NCBI GenBank assembly: GCA_036971475.1
Contig: JBAIZL010000003.1
Coordinates: 85,330,542 to 85,394,541 of the forward strand
Reading direction: 5' to 3'
Length of the DNA: 64,000 bases
Source: Prosapia bicincta
Taxonomy: Eukaryota > Arthropoda > Insecta > Hemiptera > Cercopidae
Below the pieces are notes generated by a model. It was given only the letters and a program-made list of their open reading frames with translations. It was not told the origin of the DNA and did no database searches. Shown piece by piece: positions 11,491 through 23,400 of the stretch (its first letter is position 1; each line of letters starts with the position of its first letter). The translations under genes and the position numbers were made by a program.

Positions 11491-12061
11491 GGATTAAATC
11501 AGAGACATAAAGCTATGTAGTAGAGCATCATTTACAGGGGGGGGGGGTATTCTGACATCACGTGTACAGGATTGCATACCTGAAGAAGATCTAATATTTA
11601 TTCGGGTCATAACCTTTGTACTAAGAACAAAGCCAGTAAGAATGTTTGTAAGAGTTTTGAAGAAATATAAAGATGCTGAAATATAAAGAAAGTGGATGAA
11701 GGACACCTAAGTTTTCGTCTTTTATTAGTTTGTCCTTTAAGCACAAAGATGCACATAATGTTGGGGGTTCAGCATTTCAATCTACCCCCTCTTATTCAAT
11801 CTTAAAATTGTGACCCTCAAATCTGTTTACTATCGACAGGCCGAAACGGGGGACTTGGTCTTACCAGTATGTAAGAGCCCAAAGGCCTTACTTCTAAGGC
11901 CTGAATGACTGGCCCGCTTCTGGGACGAGACGATACTCCAACCAGATTGTACGGTTTCGCCCGGATCTCCCGAACTATTTAGGGCCAGTAAAACCTTGAG
12001 AACAGTCAGGTTTTCTGTACCTTTATATATTCGGTCCAGATAGGGCAATCGTTTATTAATG
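11488..12061. other. Intergenic stretch with a G-run
   Basis: Ten or more consecutive G residues occur at about 11538. An 89-codon minus-strand frame (11830-12099) runs into the 43-bp repeat array and has no recognisable motif. Its end shares the reading DKASRK with another frame at the far end of the array, because both read the repeat unit. Confidence 0.5.
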
Positions 12062-12945
12062 CACTTTCGGCTGGCCTTATCTAAGGGCCGGACCCTCATA
12101 CTAGGGACTTTGGCTGGCCTTATCTAAGGGCCGGGTCCTCATACTAGGGACTTCGGCTGGTTTTATCTAAGGGCCGGGTCCTCATACTAGGGATTTCGGC
12201 TGGCTTTATCTAAGGGCCGGATCCTCATTCTACAGACTTCGGCTGGCCTTATCTAAGGGCCGGACCCTCATACTAGGGACTTCGGCTGGCCTTATCTAAG
12301 GGCCGGACCCTCATACTAGGGACTTCGGCTGGCTTTATCTAAGGGCCGGATCCTCATTCTACAGACTTCGGCTGGCCTTATTTGAGGGCCCGAAGCTTCA
12401 TACTAGAGACTTCGGATGGCCTTATCTAAAAGCCAGACTCTCATATTAGAGACTTCAGCTGACCTTATCTAAGGACCGGACCATCATACTAAAGACTTCG
12501 AATGGCCTTATGTAAGCGCTGGAGCCTCATACTAGGGACTTCGGTTGTCCTTAACTAAGGGCCGGACCCTCATACTAGAGGCTTCGGCTGGCCTTATCTA
12601 AGGACCAAAACCTCATACTACAGACTTCGGCTGGCCTTATTTAAGGGCCCGGACCCTCATACTAGAGACTTCGGCTGACCTTATGTAAGGGCTGGAGCCT
12701 CAAACTAGGGACTTCGGTTGTCCTTAACTAAGGGCCGGACCCTCATACTAGGGGCTTCGGCTGACTTTATCTAAGGGCCGGATCCTCATTCTACATACTT
12801 CGGTTGGCCTTATGTAAGGGCTGGAGTCTCATACTAGGGAATTCGGTTGTCCTTAACTAAGGGCCGGACCCTCATACTAGAGTTTTCGGCTGGCCTTATC
12901 TAAGGACCGAACCATCATACAAAAGACTTCGGATGGCCCGCCCGT
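12062..12945. repeat. 43-bp minisatellite, about 21 copies
   Basis: The unit cttcggctggccttatctaa, then gggccggaccctcatactag, repeats every 43 bp (for example 12108, 12151, 12194) with mutations and a few one-base indels. It is GC-richer than its surroundings. Each unit contains GGCC-centred inverted bits (tggcc ... gggcc), so single units can form weak hairpins. Variant types (catactaggg versus cattctacag) recur in blocks, showing local duplication of multi-unit segments. Confidence 0.9.
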
Positions 12946-13820
12946 TAGACCTTGCGGACTGTTATTGGGAATACGCGAATACAATGGTATCTTATTGACT
13001 AGGCCGCCTGAATGAAGTAGACCCCTTAGAAGCGGTGAAGACAGGCGTGCAATCTCCAACCGGTTGAGGGTGAGTAAAGAGGCTATTTACACGCAAAGTA
13101 GTGACGTTTACTTCTGACCATTAGACCATATCGCTGGTTAAACGTCCAGCACACATCTGAGGCACACTATGCTTCTACGGCAGTCACAATGTACTCATAC
13201 GTAGCCGTAAGCAGCTTACAGCTCTAAGCCTGTAACGCAAGGTTTCAGCGAATGTCTCCGTAATGGCGGGTATTATTATCTCGTGTACCTTTCTACCTTA
13301 CACAGACTGCTATACAGGAAACACTTATTGCAGTATTATTGGAGTAAGCCGATTACAGTTAGCCTCCTTTAATATTGTAGGATGCGAGTCCACGTAACTT
13401 AGTCTCCATTCCAAAGTACACTATTAAAATCTTATCGTTTATTGGCTATTTTCCAATTGTAAAAAAACATTGGCGATTCTGGATTATCTATTGAGTTTGA
13501 TCCTGCAAAATAAAACATCAGCTCTCTACGTTTAACTAAAGAAAGAAATTGTTTCAATAAGAATTACAAGTTTATTTTGAAATATCAGCTTTAAGCCGAT
13601 CAGAGGTTTTACGCAAAGGATAATAAGTTTATCCTTTAATCCCCTAAAAATGCTTTTTAATTTGGCCAGTTTTAAACAAAATATCAAATAAACTTTAAAT
13701 GCTCTCAGAGATATCTAAATATTATATCTTAACGACAGTATCCCTCATTAACGAGGTAATACCGCCAGAGGTGGTAATAGAAATGCGTGTATAATGCCAG
13801 TAGAATACAATTGCGTAACT
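12946..13820. other. Intergenic stretch, nothing recognised
   Basis: Less AT-rich at first (12950-13330), then AT-rich. No frame, repeat or regulatory motif that I can support. Confidence 0.45.
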
Positions 13821-13823
13821 GTG

Positions 13824-13920
<97 letters not shown>

Positions 13921-14000
13921 CAACATAGGTTATTCAAATACAATAAATATTCTTGTATTTGAATAACCTATGTTGTTTTAAATTATTAAACAAGAAAACG

Positions 14001-14073
<73 letters not shown>

Positions 14074-14157
14074 AAAACAACATAGGTTATTCAAATACAA
14101 TAAATATTCTTGTATTTGAATAACCTATGTTGTTTTAAATTATTAAACAAGAAAACG

Positions 14158-14204
<47 letters not shown>

Positions 14205-14288
14205 AAACCAACATAGGTTATTCAAATACAATAAATATTCTTGTATTTGAATAACCTATGTTGTTTTAAATTATTAAACAAGAAAACG

Positions 14289-14345
<57 letters not shown>

Positions 14346-14536
14346 AAAACAACATAGGTTATTCAAATACAATAAATATTCTTGTATTTGAATAACCTAT
14401 GTTGTTTTAAATTATTAAACAAGAAAACGTATTTTATATATATATATATTTTAAAACAACATAGGTTATTCAAATACAATAAATATTCTTGTATTTGAAT
14501 AACCTATGTTGTTTTAAATTATTAAACAAGAAAACG

Positions 14537-14597
<61 letters not shown>

Positions 14598-14786
14598 AAA
14601 ACAACATAGGTTATTCAAATACAATAAATATTCTTGTATTTGAATAACCTATGTTGTTTTAAATTATTAAACAAGAAAACGTATTATATATATATATATT
14701 TTAAAACAACATAGGTTATTCAAATACAATAAATATTCTTGTATTTGAATAACCTATGTTGTTTTAAATTATTAAACAAGAAAACG

Positions 14787-14846
<60 letters not shown>

Positions 14847-14933
14847 TTTAAAACAACATAGGTTATTCAAATACAATAAATATTCTTGTATTTGAATAAC
14901 CTATGTTGTTTTAAATTATTAAACAAGAAAACG

Positions 14934-15028
<95 letters not shown>

Positions 15029-15112
15029 AAAACAACATAGGTTATTCAAATACAATAAATATTCTTGTATTTGAATAACCTATGTTGTTTTAAATTATCA
15101 AACAAGAAAACG

Positions 15113-15159
<47 letters not shown>

Positions 15160-15243
15160 AAAACAACATAGGTTATTCAAATACAATAAATATTCTTGTA
15201 TTTGAATAACCTATGTTGTTTTAAATTATTAAACAAGAAAACG

Positions 15244-15304
<61 letters not shown>

Positions 15305-15388
15305 AAAACAACATAGGTTATTCAAATACAATAAATATTCTTGTATTTGAATAACCTATGTTGTTTTAAATTATTAAACAAGAAAACG

Positions 15389-15428
<40 letters not shown>
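13821..15428. repeat. Array of eleven near-identical hairpins separated by (TA)n
   Basis: Each unit is (TA)n, then a 30-bp arm containing caacataggttattcaaat, a 9-base loop, the exact reverse arm, then aattattaaacaagaaaacg and the next (TA)n. The arm start caacatagg falls at 13921, 14078, 14209, 14350, 14457, 14602, 14707, 14854, 15033, 15164 and 15309. Spacing ranges from 105 to 179 bp only because TA length varies. The same tail (attcttgtatt ... aacaagaaaac, then TA) follows the hammerhead motifs at 31.1 and 57.7 kb, so the array is an amplified, inverted-pair PLE tail. Tyr/Ile-rich frames here are artefacts. Confidence 0.9.
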
Positions 15429-15431
<3 letters not shown>

Positions 15432-15619
15432 TACATATATATGCTATATGTGTTATATATATGGCTCGCTCTTCTACTGTTGTTGGGTTCACCTCGTCAA
15501 TGCTGGATGAGATTCTAGCGAAACGTCGGACTGCAAATTTATGGACTGCAGAATGAACGGATGTACTCCAGATAGTAACTATTCATCATATTTTTCCATC
15601 CGTGAAGGAATACATATCA

Positions 15620-15669
<50 letters not shown>

Positions 15670-16743
15670 TATATAGCTAATAAAATGTTTTTCAAAGTTT
15701 CACTTTAGGATAAATTTGTCCAGAAAAAGAATAATTCGTTTCCTGACTTAAGGTTACCGTTTCACTTGTGAAATAGTCTTCGTGAATTGATGTCTCGGGG
15801 CGTGCCTATTGACCTTACATAGATATTTCTATTACCTAAACAAATTCAATAAAATTTAATTGATTTTCTTCTCTATATTTTTTACATAAAACGTACCCTT
15901 TTCTGTTTCTAATTGTTTTAAATTTTTTTAAATTTTGTAACTGTAGTTGTTTTTTATAGTTATCTCTCTCATTTTTCTTAATTTTGTACACCTAATTTCA
16001 TTACTCATGGGCTAAGTTACTTTGTTTATTACATATTATTAAGTTAAAGTTTTACTAAATATTGTCTGAGATAAAAATATTTTAATTCATGTATTTCAAT
16101 AAATGAACGATAATGAATTCAATAATGAACGGTATTGCGTATTACTTTTTCAAAGTACGCATAATTAAAAAATTAGGCTCTTGCATTATCTTTCAAAATC
16201 AAGTGGAATTGAATTCTTTAAATTTAACGTCTTCAGGATATGTTTTAACATTTTTAAAACCTATAACTATATTTTTCATAAAATTTTAGTTTTTGTTAAC
16301 GACATGAAATTTTCGTTTGGGCAGCAAACCCCTACAAAGTAACATTAAATACCTAGCACGCAGATTGGTTATAATGACACACTACTTGTTGAACTATACA
16401 CGAAGTATAAACACGTACAAAACCTACAGAGCAGAAGAGAAACACGTTTGTTCACGCTCACATACATGAACACAAGCTCAAGGTTGTGGGAAAATTTCAA
16501 AAACCAAGGTACTGAATAGCACTTGAAACTAACAGTAACTGCAACACATATACAATACAAACAAAACAAGTTAAACACGAAACACAAACTAAACTGTACA
16601 ACCGTAACACACTCTACATTGAGCAAACGGGCTGCAGCTTTCAACAACTTATACATTGACCAAGATCGCTTAGTTTGATCTAAAATGTTTTCTAAAATGT
16701 TAATATTTTTTTCAATAATATAGTTGTTAACTTAAATAAAAAC

Positions 16744-16748
<5 letters not shown>
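15429..16748. other. Intergenic stretch with a possible hammerhead-like relic and a TA tract
   Basis: At 15503-15535 the order CTGGATGAG, a short stem, CGAAACGTCGG resembles a hammerhead core with one inserted G, but stem II is not convincing. A (TA)n tract lies at 15621-15662. A 95-codon minus frame (16369-16656) has no motif. Confidence 0.4.

Positions 16749-16796
<48 letters not shown>
16749..16796. repeat. (TA)n microsatellite
   Basis: Uninterrupted alternating TA. Confidence 0.95.
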
Positions 16797-16799
<3 letters not shown>

Positions 16800-16894
16800 A
16801 TAATTTATATTGAACACCACATAAAATGTAGCTTTGTTGAAACGTATGCTTTATTGTCAAAATGACAGTTTAGTGACTAAAGAGCGCCTTTGTT

Positions 16895-17100
16895 TTGTAG
16901 CTCACCGATCGCGCACTGGTCTCTAACGCGTATATCCAGGTTAACCACAAGCCCATTAGAGTGTGTTGAATTGACATTAACAGACCATAACATCAAAAGA
17001 TGTACACGATTCTGTGCTCAAATAGAATGGCCTGTAGGGACGCGGTATCCCCAGTCCGGTCTGGAATCTAACACACGAGATCAAAGAGAGGTCATGTAGA
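16895..17100 (+). repeat. Possible tRNA-derived SINE fragment, decayed
   Basis: GTAGCTCACCGATCG at about 16898 resembles an internal A box (TAGCTCA plus a D-loop). It is followed by CACTGGTCTCTAACG, which looks like an anticodon arm, and by CCAGGTTAACC, a damaged B box. The order and spacing fit the tRNA-like head of a SINE. There is no second copy in the window, so the family is unproven. Confidence 0.35.
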
Positions 17101-17329
17101 ATGTGACATCACTTCCATTCAGTGAATGCGACGAACGAAGGAGTTAGAGTGGAGTATATATCGACAGCGTTAAATTAGTTAAAAGTTTAAACATCTACAT
17201 TATATATCATAGCAAATTAATGAACACCGATAAAAGCGGCACTTGCTAATCTTTATATTTTTTACTGTACCGCAGTGTGTAATGGGTTGTTTTGGTGTTG
17301 CTTGTATTAAACTTTCATTATGCTTTATT

Positions 17330-17485
17330 TGCAATTTTATGATTGTAGTTTCGTTATTGAAGCTTTATACATGACCTTTAAATTATTTGGTGCTAAAATA
17401 CCTTACTGACGAGGACACCGCTGATTGATCGGAGGATTGATGGCGCGGGCTTCGGCCCCTCCTATATAAATCCAGGGCATAGTTA
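17330..17485 (+). promoter_or_regulatory. Repeated CCAAT/TATA promoter-like block, copy 1
   Basis: The phrases ttttatgattgta, then ctgacgagg, ctgattgatcgg, cttcggcccct and cctatataaat match the same order at 29410-29575. The block ends in TATATAAAT and sits directly before the 187-bp satellite. The shared order suggests the promoter end of a dispersed element (LTR-like or similar). No coding region is attached. Confidence 0.45.
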
Positions 17486-17499
17486 CTTAAATTTAATTG

Positions 17500-20400
17500 A
17501 ATCCATCCCTGCACAAAAAGCCCTATTGTTATACTCGTATTCCTTCCCGCAGCCAGTGTCGCGGCAGAGAGACACTGCGTAACCTCAGGGGCTACAATGA
17601 TCTACCCTCTTCTGACTGATTTTCATTAAATTTAGCCCCTCCCTTGAGGAAATTAACCACCTTCTGGAATCATCCCAAAGATCTATCCTCAGATCTAGCC
17701 TTTTATCAAAACGCCCTGCCCTCATATTCCTACTCGCAGGCAGTATTGTAGCAGACAAAAGCTGCGTAACCTCAGGGGCTACAATGATCCACCCTCTTCT
17801 GATTGATTTTTATTAAATTTAACCCCTCTCTTGAGGAAATTAACCACCTTCTGGAATCATCCCAAAGATCTATCCTCAGATCTAGCCTTTTATCAAAACG
17901 CCCTGTCCTCATATTCCTACTCGCAGGCAGTATTGTAGCAGACAAAAGCTGCGTAACCTCAGGGGCTACAATGATCCACCCTCTTCTGATTGATTTTTAT
18001 TAAATTTAGCCCCTCTCTTGAGGAAATTAACCACCTTCTGGAATCATCCCAAACACCCATCCTCAGATCTAGCCTTTTATCAAAACGCCCTGCCCCCATA
18101 TTCCTACTCGCAGGCAGTATTGTAGCAGACAAAAGCTGCGTAACCTCAGGGGCTACAATGATCTACCCTCTTCTGACTGATTTTCATTAAATTTAGCCCC
18201 TCCCTTGAGGAAATTAACCACCTTCTGGAATCATCCCAAAGATCTATCCTCAGATCTAGCCTTTTATCAAAACGCCCTGTCCTCATATTCCTACTCGCAG
18301 GCAGTATTGTAGCAGACAAAAGCTGCGTAACCTCAGGGGCTACAATGATCTACCCTCTTCTGACTGATTTTCATTAAATTTAGCCCCTCCCTTGAGGAAA
18401 TTAACCACCTTCTGGAATCATCCCAAAGATCTATCCTCAGATCTAGCCTTTTATCAAAACGCCCTGTCCTCATATTCCTACTCGCAGGCAGTATTGTAGC
18501 AGACAAAAGCTGCGTAACCTCAGGGGCTACAATGATCCACCCTCTTCTGATTGATTTTTATTAAATTTAGCCCCTGTCTTGAGGAAATTAACCACCTTCT
18601 GGAATCATCCCAAAGATCTATCCTCAGATCTAGCCTTTTATCAAAACGCCCTGTCCTCATATTCCTACTCGCAGGCAGTATTGTAGCAGACAAAAGCTGC
18701 GTAACCTCAGGGGCTACAATGATCCACCCTCTTCTGACTGATTTTCATTAAATTTAGCCCCTCCCTTGAGGAAATTAACCACCTTGTGGAATCATCCCAA
18801 AGATCTATCCTCAGATCTAGCCTTTTATCAAAACGCCCTGTCCTCATATTCCTACTCGCAGGCAGTATTGTAGCAGACAAAAGCTGCGTAACCTCAGGGG
18901 CTACAATGATCCACCCTCTTCTGATTGATTTTTATTAAATTTAGCCCCTGTCTTGAGGAAATTAACCACCTTCTGGAATCATCCCAAAGATCTATCCTCA
19001 GATCTAGCCTTTTATCAAAACGCCCTGTCCTCATATTCCTACTCGCAAGCAGTATTGTAGCAGACAAAAGCTGCGTAACCTCAGGGGCTACAATGATCCA
19101 CCCTCTTCTGATTGATTTTTATTAAATTTAGCCCCTGTCTTGAGGAAATTAACCACCTTCTGGAATCATCCCAAAGATCTATCCTCAGATCTAGCCTTTT
19201 ATCAAAACGCCCTGTCCTCATATTCCTACTCGCAGGCAGTATTGTAGCAGACAAAAGCTGCGTAACCTCAGGGGCTACAATGATCCACCCTCTTCTGACT
19301 GATTTTCATTAAATTTAGCCCCTCCCTTGAGGAAATTAACCACCTTCTGGAATCATCCCAAAGATCTATCCTCAGATCTAGCCTTTTATCAAAACGCCCT
19401 GTCCTCATATTCCTACTCGCAGGCAGTATTGTAGCAGACAAAAGCTGCGTAACCTCAGGGGCTACAATGATCCACCCTCTTCTGATTGATTTTTATTAAA
19501 TTTAGCCCCTGTCTTGAGGAAATTAACCACCTTCTGGAATCATCCCAAAGATCTATCCTCAGATCTAGCCTTTTATCAAAACGCCCTGTCCTCATATTCC
19601 TACTCGCAGGCAGTATTGTAGCAGACAAAAGCTGCGTAACCTCAGGGGCTACAATGATCCACCCTCTTCTGATTGATTTTTATTAAATTTAGCCCCTCCC
19701 TTGAGGAAATTAACCACCTTCTGGAATCATCCCAAAGATCTATCCTCAGATCTAGCCTTTTATCAAAACGCCCTGTCCTCATATTCCTACTCGCAGGCAG
19801 TATTGTAGCAGACAAAAGCTGCGTAACCTCAGGGGCTACAATGATCCACCCTCTTCTGATTGATTTTTATTAAATTTAGCCCCTGTCTTGAGGAAATTAA
19901 CCACCTTCTGGAATCATCCCAAAGATCTATCCTCAGATCTAGCCTTTTATCAAAACGCCCTGTCCTCATATTCCTACTCGCAGGCAGTATTGTAGCAGAC
20001 AAAAGCTGCGTAACCTCAGGGGCTACAATGATGCACCCTCTTCTGATTGATTTTTATTAAATTTAGCCCCTGTCTTGAGGAAATTAACCACCTTCTGGAA
20101 TCATCCCAAAGATCTATCCTCAGATCTAGCCTTTTATCAAAACGCCCTGCCCCCATATTCCTACTCGCAGGCAGTATTGTAGCAGACAAAAGCTGCGTAA
20201 CCTCAGGGGCTACAATGATCCACCCTCTTCTGATTGATTTTTATTAAATTTAGCCCCTGTCTTGAGGAAATTAACCACCTTCTGGAATCATCCCAAAGAT
20301 CTATCCTCAGATCTAGCCTTTTATCAAAACGCCCTGCCCCCATATTCCTACTCGCAGGCAGTATTGTAGCAGACAAAAGCTGCGTAACCTCAGTGGCTAC

Positions 20401-23400
20401 AATGATCCACCCTTTTCTGATTGATTTTTATTAAATTTAGCCCCTGTCTTGAGGAAATTAACCACCTTCTGGAATCATCCCAAAGATCTATCCTCAGATC
20501 TAGCCTTTTATCAAAACGCCCTGCCCCCATATTCCTACTCGCAGGCAGTATTGTAGCAGACAAAAGCTGCGTAACCTCAGGGGCTACAATGATCCACCCT
20601 CTTCTGACTGATTTTCATTAAATTTAGCCAATCTCTTGAGGAAATTAACCACCTTCTGGAATCATCCCAAAGATCTATCCTCAGATCTAGCCTTTTATCA
20701 AAACGCCCTGCCCCCATATTCCTACTCGCAGGCAGTATTGTAGCAGACAAAAGCTGCGTAACCTCAGGGGCTACAATGATCCACCCTCTTCTGATTGATT
20801 TTCATTAAATTTAGCCCCTGTCTTAAGAAAATGAACCACCTTCTGGAATCATCCCAAACACCCATCCTCAGATCTAGCCTTTTATCAAAACGCCCTGTCC
20901 TCATATTCCTACTCGCAGGCAGTATTGTAGCAGACAAAAGCTGCGTAACCTCAGGGGCTACAATGATCCACCCTCTTCTGATTGATTTTTATTAAATTTA
21001 GCCCCTGTCTTGAGGAAATTAACCACCTTCTGGAATCATCCCAAAGATCTATCCTCAGATCTAGCCTTTTATCAAAACGCCCTGCCCCCATATTCCTACT
21101 CGCAGGCAGTATTGTAGCAGACAAAAGCTGCGTAACCTCAGGGGCTACAATGATCCACCCTCTTCTGACTGATTTTCATTAAATTTAGCCCCTCTCTTGA
21201 GGAAATTAACCACCTTCTGGAATCATCCCAAAGATCTATCCTCAGATCTAGCCTTTTATCAAAACGCCCTGCCCCCATATTCCTACTCGCAGGCAGTATT
21301 GTAGCAGACAAAAGCTGCGTAACCTCAGGGGCTACAATGATCCACCCTCTTCTGACTGATTTTCATTAAATTTAGCCCCTCTCTTGAGGAAATTAACCAC
21401 CTTCTGGAATCATCCCAAAGATCTATCCTCAGATCTAGCCTTTTATCAAAACGCCCTGTCCTCATATTCCTACTCGCAGGCAGTATTGTAGCAGACAAAA
21501 GCTGCGTAACCTCAGGGGCTACAATGATCCACCCTCTTCTGATTGATTTTCATTAAATTTAGCCCCTCCCTTGAGGAAATTAACCACCTTCTGGAATCAT
21601 CCCAAAGATCTATCCTCAGATCTAGCCTTTTATCAAAACGCCCTGTCCTCATATTCCTACTCGCAGGCAGTATTGTAGCAGACAAAAGCTGCGTAACCTC
21701 AGGGGCTACAATGATCCACCCTCTTCTGATTGATTTTTATTAAATTTAGCCCCTGTCTTGAGGAAATTAACCACGTTCTGGAATCATCCCAAAGATCTAT
21801 CCTCAGATCTAGCCTTTTATCAAAACGCCCTGTCCTCATATTCCTACTCGCAGGCAGTATTGTAGCAGACAAAAGCTGCGTAACCTCAGGGGCTACAATG
21901 ATCCACCCTCTTCTGACTGATTTTCATTAAATTTAGCCCCTCCCTTGAGGAAATTAACCACCTTGTGGAATCATCCCAAAGATCTATCATCAGATCTAGC
22001 CTTTTATCAAAACGCCCTGTCCTCATATTCCTACTCGCAGGCAGTATTGTAGCAGACAAAAGCTGCGTAACCTCAGGGGCTACAATGATCCACCCTCTTC
22101 TGATTGATTTTTATTAAATTTAGCCCCTGTCTTGAGGAAATTAACCACCTTCTGGAATCATCCCAAAGATCTATCCTCAGATCTAGCCTTTTATCAAAAC
22201 GCCCTGTCCTCATATTCCTACTCGCAAGCAGTATTGTAGCAGACAAAAGCTGCGTAACCTCAGGGGCTACAATGATCCACCCTCTTCTGATTGATTTTTA
22301 TTAAATTTAGCCCCTGTCTTGAGGAAATTAACCACCTTCTGGAATCATCCCAAAGATCTATCCTCAGATCTAGCCTTTTATCAAAACGCCCTGTCCTCAT
22401 ATTCCTACTCGCAGGCAGTATTGTAGCAGACAAAAGCTGCGTAACCTCAGGGGCTACAATGATCCACCCTCTTCTGACTGATTTTCATTAAATGTAGCCC
22501 CTCCCTTGAGGAAATTAACCACCTTCTGGAATCATCCCAAAGATCTATCCTCAGATCTAGCCTTTTATCAAAACGCCCTGTCCTCATATTCCTACTCGCA
22601 GGCAGTATTGTAGCAGACAAAAGCTGCGTAACCTCAGGGGCTACAATGATCCACCCTCTTCTGATTGATTTTTATTAAATTTAGCCCCTGTCTTGAGGAA
22701 ATTAACCACCTTCTGGAATCATCCCAAAGATCTATCCTCAGATCTAGCCTTTTATCAAAACGCCCTGTCCTCATATTCCTACTCGCAGGCAGTATTGTAG
22801 CAGACAAAAGCTGCGTAACCTCAGGGGCTACAATGATCCACCCTCTTCTGATTGATTTTTATTAAATTTAGCCCCTCCCTTGAGGAAATTAACCACCTTC
22901 TGGAATCATCCCAAAGATCTATCCTCAGATCTAGCCTTTTATCAAAACGCCCTGTCCTCATATTCCTACTCGCAGGCAGTATTGTAGCAGACAAAAGCTG
23001 CGTAACCTCAGGGGCTACAATGATCCACCCTCTTCTGATTGATTTTTATTAAATTTAGCCCCTGTCTTGAGGAAATTAACCACCTTCTGGAATCATCCCA
23101 AAGATCTATCCTCAGATCTAGCCTTTTATCAAAACGCCCTGTCCTCATATTCCTACTCGCAGGCAGTATTGTAGCAGACAAAAGCTGCGTAACCTCAGGG
23201 GCTACAATGATGCACCCTCTTCTGATTGATTTTTATTAAATTTAGCCCCTGTCTTGAGGAAATTAACCACCTTCTGGAATCATCCCAAAGATCTATCCTC
23301 AGATCTAGCCTTTTATCAAAACGCCCTGCCCCCATATTCCTACTCGCAGGCAGTATTGTAGCAGACAAAAGCTGCGTAACCTCAGGGGCTACAATGATCC

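Noticed and set aside
15503..15535. Hammerhead ribozyme with CTGGATGAG and CGAAACGTC
   Set aside because: The core has an inserted base and I cannot draw a consistent stem II. Kept only as a possible relic in the stretch description.
14886..15556. Frames beginning MYLNNLCCFKLLNKKTYY
   Set aside because: They are the hairpin arm plus (TA)n read in one frame. They recur only because the array repeats.
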